A stretch of DNA of 64,000 nt, from contig NZ_NEGZ01000019.1 of NCBI RefSeq assembly GCF_002127585.1, positions 9,058 through 73,057 on the forward strand. Direction: 5' to 3'. The DNA is from Janthinobacterium sp. GW458P. Its GTDB lineage: Bacteria > Pseudomonadota > Gammaproteobacteria > Burkholderiales > Burkholderiaceae_D. A program made the translations under genes and the position numbers. The notes beneath the pieces are model-generated. The model worked only from the letters and a program-made list of their open reading frames with translations, searched no databases and was not told the origin of the DNA. Positions 36,753 to 44,615 of this stretch are shown here, piece after piece. Every line of letters begins with the position of its first letter. Positions within the stretch are counted from its first letter, which is position 1.

Positions 36753-37151
36753 ATGCAACACCTCGTCAATCCCGCTGAAGTTGAATTCTCCGCCATCCGC
36801 GCCCAGGGCCCGGGCGGACAGAATGTCAACAAGGTCTCCAGCGCCATCCATCTGCGCTTCCCCATCGCCGCCTCGTCGCTGCCGGAAGCGTACAAGGAGC
36901 GGCTGCTGGCCCTGCGCGACAGCCGTATCAGCAAGGATGGCGTGCTGGTGCTCAAGGCGCAGCAGTCGCGCAGCCAGGAACAGAACAAGGAAGAGGCCTT
37001 GCGGCGCTTGCAGGAAATTATCGACAGCGTAAGCTTCCTGCCCGCCGTGCGCCGCGCCACCAAGCCCACGCGCAGCTCGCAGCGGCGCCGTCTCGACAGC
37101 AAGAGCACGCACAGCGTGCTCAAACAGTCGCGCGGCAGGGTCACGGATTAA
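36753..37151 (+). CDS. arfB: Alternative ribosome-rescue factor ArfB (peptidyl-tRNA hydrolase, YaeJ)
   Basis: A 132-residue protein with the catalytic GGQ loop (RAQGPGGQNVNKVSSAIHLR) and a basic C-terminal tail (TKPTRSSQRRRLDSK) that inserts in the mRNA channel. It frees stalled ribosomes without a stop codon. It lacks the codon-recognition domains of RF1 and RF2. It ends four bases before the convergent DUF342 gene. Confidence 0.95.
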   Translation: MQHLVNPAEVEFSAIRAQGPGGQNVNKVSSAIHLRFPIAASSLPEAYKERLLALRDSRISKDGVLVLKAQQSRSQEQNKEEALRRLQEIIDSVSFLPAVRRATKPTRSSQRRRLDSKSTHSVLKQSRGRVTD

Positions 37152-37154
37152 TCG

Positions 37155-39014
37155 CTACGGCGGCGCATACGTCCAGTCCAGGCTGCCCGCGCTGTCCGCA
37201 AACACGGGCTGCGTGGCCGGCGTGGCGCTGCGCAGCAGGGCCTTGATCTCTTTCGGCGGCCGGTCGTAGACCTTGGCCGGCCCGGGCGGCGCGACCATGG
37301 CGCGCACCGTCGTCTCGCCGTCGACCAGGCCCAGGACGCAGCGCGACTGGCCGGCCGTCGCCTGCCGCTCATGGCGCAGCTGTTCCACCAGGGCCAGCAT
37401 CTGCGCGTGCAGGATTTCCGACTGCTTCACCTCCACGCGCAGGCGCGCCACTTCCTTCAGGACGGGCGCGATGCGCGCGGCCAGCTTGTCGTACTGCAAC
37501 TGTTGCGTTGGCTGCAGCTGCCGCTCGCCGTGCCGCAGCTGGCCGGCCAGCGTCAGGTAATTGCGCACTTCGGGCAATTGCGCGATGACGTCGATTTCCT
37601 GCTGGCGCTTGTGCTGCATCTGCCGGTGCTGCGCGGCCTTCGCCAGGCTCTCCGCAATCTGTTGCTCCAGGGCGCTCAGGTCCGGTACCAGCGGAAAAAG
37701 CAGCATTTCCACCTGCTTGCGCGGGCCGGCGCTGCCGATGCGGATGGTGCGCGCCGCCACGGCGCAGCCTTCGGCCAGCTCGATGATGGCCTCGTCGGCA
37801 ATAATCTCGCAATTGCTGGCATGGTCGATCACCACGCGCGTGCCGGCGATGACGCAGCTTTCGGCGCGCTTCAGGTGCACCTCGCCGCTCAGGGCCTGCA
37901 GCACGGAGCCGGACGCCACGCCCTCGACGCGCACGTCGCCGTGCTCATTGAACGCCGTGCCGCCCACCAGGTTGCGCTGTAGCAAAATCAAGCCGCCATG
38001 CGAGTGCAGATGGCCGTACACGTCGCCATGGATGGTGATGTCGCTGCCGTCGAGCTGGCGCTGCTCCTGCACGTCGCCATATTCCTCGTAGGCGGCGCGC
38101 AGCTTCAGATTGCCCGTGGTGCGGCTGCTGACGCCTTCGCGGCTGACGATCCTGTTTTCGATGGCAATCTTGCCATGCGCATCAACATTCACGTAACCAG
38201 CCTGCGTGGCGACGACGAAGTCGCCATCGCTGAAATGCTCGACGGCCGTGCCGGCGCCGGCCACCGTGGCCAGGTCCAGCTCCAGCGGCGCGGGCGGCGC
38301 CAGCACATTGCCGGCCAGGTCGTAGCCAGGCACGCCGGGGGCGCCCGGCAGCAGGCGCAGCAGGCGCGCATGTTTTTTCACCTGTGGAAAACGGTTCTTG
38401 AAGCTGAGCAAGTCCAGCCGGCCGTCGGGGCGCTCGCGCGGCGCGTCGTTACGGTGTATGCCCTGCGACACTTCGGCCAGCCGGGCGTCGCGCCCCGGCT
38501 GCGGCGGCAACGCCCGCGCCACCGTGATGCGCTCGGCCTTGCCGCTGCCGAGAATGGCGCGCACGGCAGCCGCATCAATGCCGTAGCGCACGCCCTTGCC
38601 CCACAGGTCGGCCACCAGCTCGTCGAATTCGCGCCGTGCCGGCGCCTGGCCGTCCGCGTCGGCAGGCAGGGTTTCAAAGTAAAACTCGGCGCTGTCGCCG
38701 CAGATCTTGACTTGCTTGTAGAGCAGGCGGCGCTGGGGCGGGAACGGCGCCACGCGGGCGGCAATGCGCAGCAGGGCTTCGCCCTTGGGCGCGGCGCGGG
38801 GCGTGGGGGCGTGAAACAGGGTCAGCAGGAACAGCGCGTAATCGAGGCCGGCCAGCAGCTGCCCCGACTGGAACAGCTGGCCGACGGCGGCGCGCAATTG
38901 CGCGGGCGCCAGCGACAGGTCGAGGAACACGCCCCCGTCGCGCTGGACAAGGCCGTGCGGCAAACCGGCCGCCTGGGCCGCATCAGGAACGGGCGTGTCG
39001 TCGTCGCTCACCAT
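37155..39014 (-). CDS. DUF342 / FapA-family polymer-forming-like protein
   Basis: About 619 residues. A variable N-terminal domain comes first. From about 225 a beta-helix-like DUF342 region follows, with regular short strands (GDFVVATQAGYVNVDAHGK, ITIHGDVYGHLHSHGGLI, VRVEGVASGSVLQALSGEV). A coiled coil runs from about 455 to 560. Family members are linked to cell-surface or motility-related assembly, but no function is established. The ATG at 39014 is used because GGGGAGG lies just before it. Confidence 0.85.
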   Translation of the reverse strand: MVSDDDTPVPDAAQAAGLPHGLVQRDGGVFLDLSLAPAQLRAAVGQLFQSGQLLAGLDYALFLLTLFHAPTPRAAPKGEALLRIAARVAPFPPQRRLLYKQVKICGDSAEFYFETLPADADGQAPARREFDELVADLWGKGVRYGIDAAAVRAILGSGKAERITVARALPPQPGRDARLAEVSQGIHRNDAPRERPDGRLDLLSFKNRFPQVKKHARLLRLLPGAPGVPGYDLAGNVLAPPAPLELDLATVAGAGTAVEHFSDGDFVVATQAGYVNVDAHGKIAIENRIVSREGVSSRTTGNLKLRAAYEEYGDVQEQRQLDGSDITIHGDVYGHLHSHGGLILLQRNLVGGTAFNEHGDVRVEGVASGSVLQALSGEVHLKRAESCVIAGTRVVIDHASNCEIIADEAIIELAEGCAVAARTIRIGSAGPRKQVEMLLFPLVPDLSALEQQIAESLAKAAQHRQMQHKRQQEIDVIAQLPEVRNYLTLAGQLRHGERQLQPTQQLQYDKLAARIAPVLKEVARLRVEVKQSEILHAQMLALVEQLRHERQATAGQSRCVLGLVDGETTVRAMVAPPGPAKVYDRPPKEIKALLRSATPATQPVFADSAGSLDWTYAPP

Positions 39015-39160
39015 TTGCCTCCCCAAGCAACAAATTCAGAGAATTGCTTCAGTGCATTGGAACAATATCACGGGGCGTGGCGGCGTGCCGGATTAACATA
39101 ATCCTGACGCAACAAACATGGGAATGAAAAATGGAGATGGATGTTTCAGGTAAAGTCACG

Positions 39161-39278
39161 ACATCTGGCAAGACCATAGCGAGCGGAAGTGAATTGTGGC
39201 CGAGAAGCAGAACTGTACTTTAGTACAGTGAGCATCGCAGGCCACAAGTCGCGACGCGCAGTAGGTATTGCCGGATGT
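39161..39278 (-). repeat. Structured intergenic repeat, copy B
   Basis: Opposite orientation to copy A at 29547-29670. Outer arms ACATCTGGCAAGACC (39161-39175) and GGTATTGCCGGATGT (39264-39278) pair with one wobble and one mismatch. Middle arms TTGTGGCC (39194-39201) and GGCCACAA (39240-39247) are perfect. Inner arms ACTGTAC (39212-39218) and GTACAGT (39223-39229) are perfect. It lies between the DUF342 promoter region and the next minus-strand gene. Confidence 0.75.
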
Positions 39279-39280
39279 CA

Positions 39281-39679
39281 TCAACGGCGCGGCGGATTCG
39301 AGTAAATATCCTGCCCCACTTCGTTGATCTGGCGGCGCAGGTCGCGGCGCTCGTCGGGCGTCATGCGGCCCGTGCGGCGCGAGGCGTCGGCGCCTTCGCT
39401 GGCGCGGCGCTGCTCTTCGGCGCGCGTGTCGAAACTGCGTGCGTCACGTTGTTCGCGCAGTCGCGTATCATTGCTGCTGCGCTGTACCTGCTCATAGCGC
39501 TGGGCCTGCATTTGCTGCTGTTCATCGCGGCGCGGCGGCGGCTGGTTTTGCGCATGCGCCAGGCTGGCCGCAAACATGGCGCAGACAACGAACGTGGACA
39601 GCACCAGCGTGGCAAAGAAGGCGCGTGCGGAGACCCGTGCGCTGGGAGCGGCGTGAATTTTTTGGGTAATGATATTCAT
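39281..39679 (-). CDS. Small exported, glutamine/arginine-rich protein
   Basis: A 132-residue protein. Signal-like segment ARAFFATLVLSTFVVCAMFA ending ASLAHAQ, then a hydrophilic Q/R/D-rich part and a C-terminus MTPDERRDLRRQINEVGQDI. I recognise this ending from many small betaproteobacterial periplasmic proteins of unknown role. The start at 39679 has GAGGAA upstream. It is divergent from ompR; the shared gap may carry sites for both. Confidence 0.7.
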   Translation of the reverse strand: MNIITQKIHAAPSARVSARAFFATLVLSTFVVCAMFAASLAHAQNQPPPRRDEQQQMQAQRYEQVQRSSNDTRLREQRDARSFDTRAEEQRRASEGADASRRTGRMTPDERRDLRRQINEVGQDIYSNPPRR

Positions 39680-39873
39680 TGAGTTCCTCTTCCGCAATGC
39701 CGTATAAACTAAAGCTGATTTCCACTGTGGCCCCAGTGTATGATGCTTTACACGGTGCAGTAAGAGTAATTGGGTAAAGTTTGTAACAGTTTGTAATGGG
39801 TCGCCGCAGCCCCTTGTGAGCGCCGCGCGAGGCGCTACTATAGCAACCAATATAAGATAACACGACACCCTAA

Positions 39874-40644
39874 ATGACCACAACCTCCACATCCGGCAGC
39901 AACACGACTACGCAATCGATCCACGGCCACCAGGCAAAAATCATGGTGGTCGATGACGATGTGCGCCTGCGCGACTTGCTGCGCCGCTACCTGACCGAGC
40001 AGGGCTTCAATGTCTTTACGGCCGAGAGCGCCACTGCCATGAACAAGCTGTGGCTGCGCGAGCGCTACGACCTGCTGGTGCTCGATTTGATGCTGCCGGG
40101 CGAAGACGGCCTGTCCATCTGCCGCCGCCTGCGCGGCGCGGGCGACCAGACGCCGATCATCATGCTCACGGCCAAGGGCGAGGACGTGGACCGCATCGTC
40201 GGCCTGGAAATGGGCGCCGACGACTACCTGCCGAAGCCGTTCAATCCGCGCGAGCTGGTGGCCCGCATCGGCGCCGTGCTGCGCCGCAAAGGTCCCGATG
40301 AAATCCCGGGCGCGCCGTCGGAAACGCCGCAAACCTTCGAATTCGGCGACTTCGTGCTGGACCTGGGCACGCGCACCCTGAAAAAGAATGGCGAAACGGT
40401 GCCGCTGACCACGGGCGAGTTTTCCGTGCTGAAAGTGTTTGCCCGCCATGCGCGCCAGCCCCTGTCGCGCGAAAAACTGATGGAACTGGCGCGCGGACGC
40501 GAATACGAAGTGTTCGACCGCAGCCTGGACGTGCAGATTTCGCGCCTGCGCAAGCTGATCGAGCCTGACCCGTCGAGTCCGCTGTTCATCCAGACCGTGT
40601 GGGGCCTCGGCTACGTCTTCATCCCGGACGGACAGCCGCGCTGA
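39874..40644 (+). CDS. ompR: Response regulator OmpR
   Basis: A 256-residue protein. Receiver domain residues about 22-135: acidic pocket VVDDDVRLRD, phosphoacceptor Asp in LLVLDLMLPGEDG, switch Thr in IIMLTAKGED, Lys in DYLPKPFNPRE. OmpR/PhoB winged helix at about 155-250 (RSLDVQISRLRKLIEPDPSS). It controls envelope genes in response to osmolarity or pH. Followed after 13 bases by its sensor kinase. Confidence 0.93.
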   Translation: MTTTSTSGSNTTTQSIHGHQAKIMVVDDDVRLRDLLRRYLTEQGFNVFTAESATAMNKLWLRERYDLLVLDLMLPGEDGLSICRRLRGAGDQTPIIMLTAKGEDVDRIVGLEMGADDYLPKPFNPRELVARIGAVLRRKGPDEIPGAPSETPQTFEFGDFVLDLGTRTLKKNGETVPLTTGEFSVLKVFARHARQPLSREKLMELARGREYEVFDRSLDVQISRLRKLIEPDPSSPLFIQTVWGLGYVFIPDGQPR

Positions 40645-40657
40645 TCGCTGGCGAGGC

Positions 40658-42016
40658 ATGATGAAGCTTGTTCCCGATATCAGCCTGGCGCGGCTGAAAA
40701 GCGGCCTGTTCTGGCGCACCTTTTTGCTGCTGGGTACTTTGACCACGGTCAGCATGATCACCTGGATCGGCATGATTTCCGTCATCCAGCGCGAGCCGCA
40801 GGCGCAGCAGATTTCCGCCCAGATCATTTCCGTCGTCACCATTACGCATGCGGCGCTGACGCACTCGGCCCCCGAGCTGCGGCGCGAGCTGCTGTTCGAC
40901 CTCGTCAGCAACGAAGGCATCCGCATCTTCTCGCTGGAAGAGGACGACCGCATCGAGCCGCCGCCCGACAATTACCTGATGCCCGACATCGAGGCCCTGG
41001 TGAAGGCCAAGCTGGGCAAGGACACGCGCTTTTCCGCGCGCGTCAACGGCGTGGCCGGCTTCTGGGTCAGCTTCAAGATCGACGACGACGAATACTGGCT
41101 GATGCTGGACCGCGAACGCCTGCGCGGCCTGACGGGCTTCCAGTGGCTGGGCTGGGCCAGCCTGGTATCGCTGCTGTCGCTGCTGGGCGCGGCCATCATT
41201 TCCAGCCTGATCAATCTGCCGCTGTCGCGTCTGACGGCGGCCGCGCGCGACATCGCCAAGGGCAAGCAGCCGGCGCCGCTGCCGGAAAAAGGCCCGATCG
41301 AGATCATCGAGGCGAACCGCAGCTTCAACCAGATGGTCGATGATCTGAAACAGGTGGAGTCGGACCGCGCCGTGATTTTGGCCGGCATTTCGCACGACTT
41401 GCGCACGCCGCTGGCGCGCATGCAGCTGGAAGTGGAGATGGCCAACCTGTCGGACGAGGCGCGCGAAGGCATCCAGTCCGATATCGGGCAAATGGACGCC
41501 ATCATCGGCCAGTTCCTCGACTACGCCAAGCCGACGGAAGCGTCAAGCTTCACGGACGTGGACCTGAGCGGCCTGCTGGCCGACATGACGCGCGAAGCCA
41601 TGCGCCTGCCCGACGTGAAGATCAATGCCGAAATTGCCGAAGGCGCGCATGCGATGGGCAATCCCACCGACTTGCGCCGCGTGCTCAACAACCTGATCGA
41701 GAATGCGCGCCGCTATGGCAAGACGCCGGGCAGCGAGATGACGGAAATCGACATCGCCTGCCACGTGCGCACCAGCCACGGCGCGAAAAAGGTGATCATC
41801 GAGGTGCAGGACCATGGCGCGGGCGTGCCGGCGGAAAAGATCGAGCAACTGATGAAGCCGTTCACTCGCCTCGACACGGCGCGCGGGCAAGCCAACGGCG
41901 CCGGTCTGGGCCTGGCCATCGTCGACCGCGTGCTGCTGCGCCATGGCGCCGAATTGCAGGTGCGCAACCGCGAAGGCGGCGGCCTGGCGTTCCAGATCAG
42001 CTTGCCGGCGGCATAA
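40658..42016 (+). CDS. envZ: Sensor histidine kinase EnvZ
   Basis: A 452-residue protein. It has two membrane segments (about 20-42 and 160-185), a periplasmic domain between them, a HAMP (SLINLPLSRLTAAARDIAKG), a HisKA with the phosphoacceptor in LAGISHDLRTPLARMQLEVE, and an ATPase domain (NLIENARRYG, DHGAGVP, GAGLGLAIVDR). It forms a two-component system with OmpR. No other gene follows in the operon: a REP-like repeat begins 12 bases downstream. Confidence 0.93.
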   Translation: MMKLVPDISLARLKSGLFWRTFLLLGTLTTVSMITWIGMISVIQREPQAQQISAQIISVVTITHAALTHSAPELRRELLFDLVSNEGIRIFSLEEDDRIEPPPDNYLMPDIEALVKAKLGKDTRFSARVNGVAGFWVSFKIDDDEYWLMLDRERLRGLTGFQWLGWASLVSLLSLLGAAIISSLINLPLSRLTAAARDIAKGKQPAPLPEKGPIEIIEANRSFNQMVDDLKQVESDRAVILAGISHDLRTPLARMQLEVEMANLSDEAREGIQSDIGQMDAIIGQFLDYAKPTEASSFTDVDLSGLLADMTREAMRLPDVKINAEIAEGAHAMGNPTDLRRVLNNLIENARRYGKTPGSEMTEIDIACHVRTSHGAKKVIIEVQDHGAGVPAEKIEQLMKPFTRLDTARGQANGAGLGLAIVDRVLLRHGAELQVRNREGGGLAFQISLPAA

Positions 42017-42027
42017 GCGGCATAAGC

Positions 42028-42135
42028 GGCGTAGGTCGGCTTAGCGCAAAGCGCGTAAGCCGACAGCACCAGCGGCCTTGGCCAACAATGTTGTCGGATT
42101 AGGCGAGGCAAGGCCTCGCTAATCCGACCTACGCC
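42028..42135. repeat. REP/BIME-like palindromic element downstream of envZ
   Basis: A 108-base element bounded by perfect 12-base inverted ends GGCGTAGGTCGG and CCGACCTACGCC. Inside are two hairpins: GGCTTAGCGC-AAA-GCGCGTAAGCC and GGATTAGGCGAGGC-AA-GGCCTCGCTAATCC. This is the two-headed design of extragenic palindromic elements. It may also end envZ transcription. Confidence 0.75.
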
Positions 42136-42175
42136 GTCCGATGCAGGCTCCGGCACCAACGCCGCCCGACAGCCA

Positions 42176-42655
42176 TCACGCCGACGCCTGCTCCGGCGCC
42201 AGCAATTTATTCATCAGCAATTCCGTTGCCCCGTAGCCGTACAGGGAATCGCTTTCCATGCCGGGCGTGTCGAAGGGGATCGATTCCTCGCGGTTCAGCT
42301 TGGCAGGGTCGGCGTCCGCATAACTGGCGCGCCAGGCGCGCTGCAAGGATTCATTGCGGCGGATAAAGGCCGGCATGGGCCAGGCGTCGCGCTCCCAGTG
42401 GCGGCTGTCGCCCAGCAGGGGCCAGCGCTCGTTGAGCAGGGCCATGTCGCCCGTGCGCAGGCGGCGCACGGCCTGCTCCGGCCGCAAGCCTTCCAGCTCT
42501 TCCAGGCTCGGCAAGCTGTCGCGCTTGGGCCCGAACATATACGCCAGCATGATGCGCCCGGCAGGCGCCCTGCGCGCCACCACGCCGACGGCATAGCCGC
42601 CGCCCGGCAAGGGCACGGCAAACCAGCTGCCTTCTCGGTATGGTAATGATCTCAT
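42176..42655 (-). CDS. Imm26-family immunity protein
   Basis: About 159 residues. Pattern YREGSWFAVPLPGGGYAVGV, then GRIMLAYMFGPKRDSLPSLE, MALLNERWPLLGDSRHW and WPMPAFIRR, which matches Imm26 proteins from polymorphic-toxin systems. They neutralise a nuclease or other toxin when a cognate toxin is present. No toxin gene is adjacent, so it may be an orphan that protects against neighbours. The start at 42655 has GGGGAG upstream. Confidence 0.72.
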   Translation of the reverse strand: MRSLPYREGSWFAVPLPGGGYAVGVVARRAPAGRIMLAYMFGPKRDSLPSLEELEGLRPEQAVRRLRTGDMALLNERWPLLGDSRHWERDAWPMPAFIRRNESLQRAWRASYADADPAKLNREESIPFDTPGMESDSLYGYGATELLMNKLLAPEQASA

Positions 42656-42748
42656 CGTTGCAAACTCCCCCAAAATCGTGTTCGGGGCACAGTCTACGCG
42701 AAACGATGCGCATGTGGCGCATGGTACGTTACAGCAACAAACCGATAG

Positions 42749-43054
42749 TTACAAAATTTTCTCGTCATAATGATATTGGGCAACAATCGGCCCCGCCTTG
42801 AACAGCGCCTCCTTCATGGCCCCGTCCAGGCGCGCATCGCGGCGGCGCATCCATTCGAGCAGCATCGCCACTTCCTTGCGGCTCGTGTCGCCCGCATGGG
42901 CCAGTACGCGGCGCAGTTCCGGGTCCGTGCAGGCCTCGAAGCGCTGGCCGTTCAAGTCCAGCGCCTGCAGTGCGGCGATGGCGGCGCCGATGGCGCGGTG
43001 CATGTCGAGCGCCGTGGCCGGCAGGCCGGATTCTTCCAGTGGGACGGTGGTCAT
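42749..43054 (-). CDS. Encapsulated-ferritin-like (EncFtn) protein lacking the iron-site residues
   Basis: A 101-residue helical protein. It aligns with the EncFtn family: HRAIGAAIAALQALDLNGQR, then ACTDPELRRVLAHAGD, AMLLEWMRRRDARLDGAMKE and FKAGPIVAQYH. In active EncFtn the first helix has EE and the second carries EEKEH as iron ligands; here these are AA and TSRKE. The frame is open to 43204, but ATG 43054 with AAAAGGA upstream is the likely start. No encapsulin gene is near. Iron oxidation seems lost; a structural or binding role is possible. The alignment is from memory. Confidence 0.6.
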   Translation of the reverse strand: MTTVPLEESGLPATALDMHRAIGAAIAALQALDLNGQRFEACTDPELRRVLAHAGDTSRKEVAMLLEWMRRRDARLDGAMKEALFKAGPIVAQYHYDEKIL

Positions 43055-43196
43055 GCGCATTCCTTTTCGCGTGGTGGTGACATCGGCTGCATTCTCCACC
43101 GCGCGGACGAAAAGCTCAAGCGTCCACGACACGATTCCACCCGTTCGGCCATAATCATGGCTCGGCAACAGCCTCAACCTCGGCAGCGGGAGCCCC

Positions 43197-44354
43197 ATGT
43201 TCAATTTCGATTTTTACAATCCGACGCAAATCCTCTTCGGCCAGGGCCAGATCGCCGCCATCGCCGGCCTGATCCCGCCGCAGGCGCGGGTCCTGATGAC
43301 CTACGGCGGCGGCAGCATCAAGCAAAACGGCGTCTACGATGAAGTCAGGGCGGCGCTGGCCGGCCACACGGTGCTGGAATTTGCCGGCATCGAACCCAAT
43401 CCCAGCTATGAAACCCTGATGCAGGCCGTGGCCATGGTGAAAAGCGAGCGCATCGACTTCCTGCTGGCCGTCGGCGGCGGCTCCGTGGTCGACGGCACCA
43501 AGTTCATCGCCGCCGCCGCCCTGCACGAGGGCGAGGCGTGGGACATCCTGGCCAAAGGCGGCAAGATCGTCGAAGCGGCCCTGCCCTTCGGCACCGTCCT
43601 GACCTTGCCGGCCACGGGCTCGGAAATGAATGGCTCGGCCGTGATCACGCGCAAGGCCACGCAGGAAAAGCGCTCGTTCATGAGCCGCAAGGTGTATCCT
43701 AAATTTTCCGTGCTGGACCCGTCGAAGACGTTCACCTTGCCGCTGCGCCAGGTGGGCAATGGCGTCGTCGATGCGTTTGCGCATGTCATGGAACAGTATT
43801 TGACCTACCCTGTGAACGCGTCCGTGCAGGACCGTTTCGCCGAAGGCATTTTATTGACCCTGATCGAGGAAGGCCCGAAAGCGCTGTCGCACGCGGACGA
43901 CTACGACGTGCGCGCCAACGTGATGTGGAGCGCCACCCTGGCCTTGAACGGCCTGATCGGCGTGGGCGTGCCGCAGGACTGGTCCACGCACGCCATCGGC
44001 CACGAATTGACGGCCCTGTACGAGCTTGACCATGCGCAGACGCTGGCCATCATCCTGCCCAGCATGTTGCGCGTGCGCAAGCAGGCCAAGCGCGCCAAGC
44101 TGCTGCAATATGCGGCCCGCGTGTGGGGCCTCGATGGCGGCGACGAGGACGGCCGCATCGAGGCGGCCATCGCGCGCACGGAATTCTTCTTCCGCCACAT
44201 GGGCGTCAAGACGCGCCTGGCCGACTACGGCCTGAACCATGCGAGCGTGGACGCCGTCGTGGCCGCCCTGGAAGCGCACGGCATGACGGCGCTGGGCGAA
44301 CAGCGCGAAGTGACGCCCGCCGTCAGCCGCAAGGTGCTGGAACTGAGCCTGTAG
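43197..44354 (+). CDS. yqhD: NADPH-dependent iron-containing alcohol/aldehyde reductase YqhD
   Basis: A 385-residue type III alcohol dehydrogenase, the usual YqhD length. It has the nucleotide motif LLAVGGGSVVDGTKFIAAA, LPATGSEMNGSAVIT, and metal ligands in GNGVVDAFAHVMEQYL and THAIGHELTALYELDHAQ. It reduces aldehydes, including toxic short-chain and lipid-derived ones, using NADPH. It is divergent from the EncFtn-like gene. Confidence 0.92.
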   Translation: MFNFDFYNPTQILFGQGQIAAIAGLIPPQARVLMTYGGGSIKQNGVYDEVRAALAGHTVLEFAGIEPNPSYETLMQAVAMVKSERIDFLLAVGGGSVVDGTKFIAAAALHEGEAWDILAKGGKIVEAALPFGTVLTLPATGSEMNGSAVITRKATQEKRSFMSRKVYPKFSVLDPSKTFTLPLRQVGNGVVDAFAHVMEQYLTYPVNASVQDRFAEGILLTLIEEGPKALSHADDYDVRANVMWSATLALNGLIGVGVPQDWSTHAIGHELTALYELDHAQTLAIILPSMLRVRKQAKRAKLLQYAARVWGLDGGDEDGRIEAAIARTEFFFRHMGVKTRLADYGLNHASVDAVVAALEAHGMTALGEQREVTPAVSRKVLELSL

Positions 44355-44436
44355 CGCAGTTTGCAAATTCACGCCACTGTGTTGTAAAACGGTCAGCCGG
44401 CGGGACAAGCGGCCGTGCTTCATGCTAAGCTGTCAT

Positions 44437-44509
44437 TTCGCTAGGGGTCCTGGAGCAGTTATCCGGGTGAGAGATACCCTTCGTACCTGATCTGGATAAT
44501 GCCAGCGAA
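44437..44509 (+). promoter_or_regulatory. TPP (thiamine pyrophosphate) riboswitch
   Basis: P1 stem TTCGCT (44437-44442) with AGCGAA (44504-44509). The conserved core TGAGAGATACCCTT and ACCTGATCTGGATAATGCCA are present at normal spacing. It lies 107 bases upstream of a TonB-dependent receptor gene. No U-tract terminator is seen before the start codon, so control of translation is more likely than premature termination. Confidence 0.93.
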
Positions 44510-44615
44510 GGAAAGCGCAAAGTACCTCCCTCCTTTGATAGCTCCTGCGTTGGCGCCAGCCGAACAAGCAGCCTGCCGTGCTCTTTCCCGAGACGGCTTG
44601 AACCACGAGCAATCT

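Noticed and set aside
44499-44615. N-terminal extension of the TonB receptor
   Set aside because: These 39 codons lie on the TPP riboswitch and its leader; the signal peptide begins at 44616.
44510-44615. Transcription terminator as the riboswitch output
   Set aside because: No stem followed by a T run could be found before the receptor start codon; translational control is more likely.
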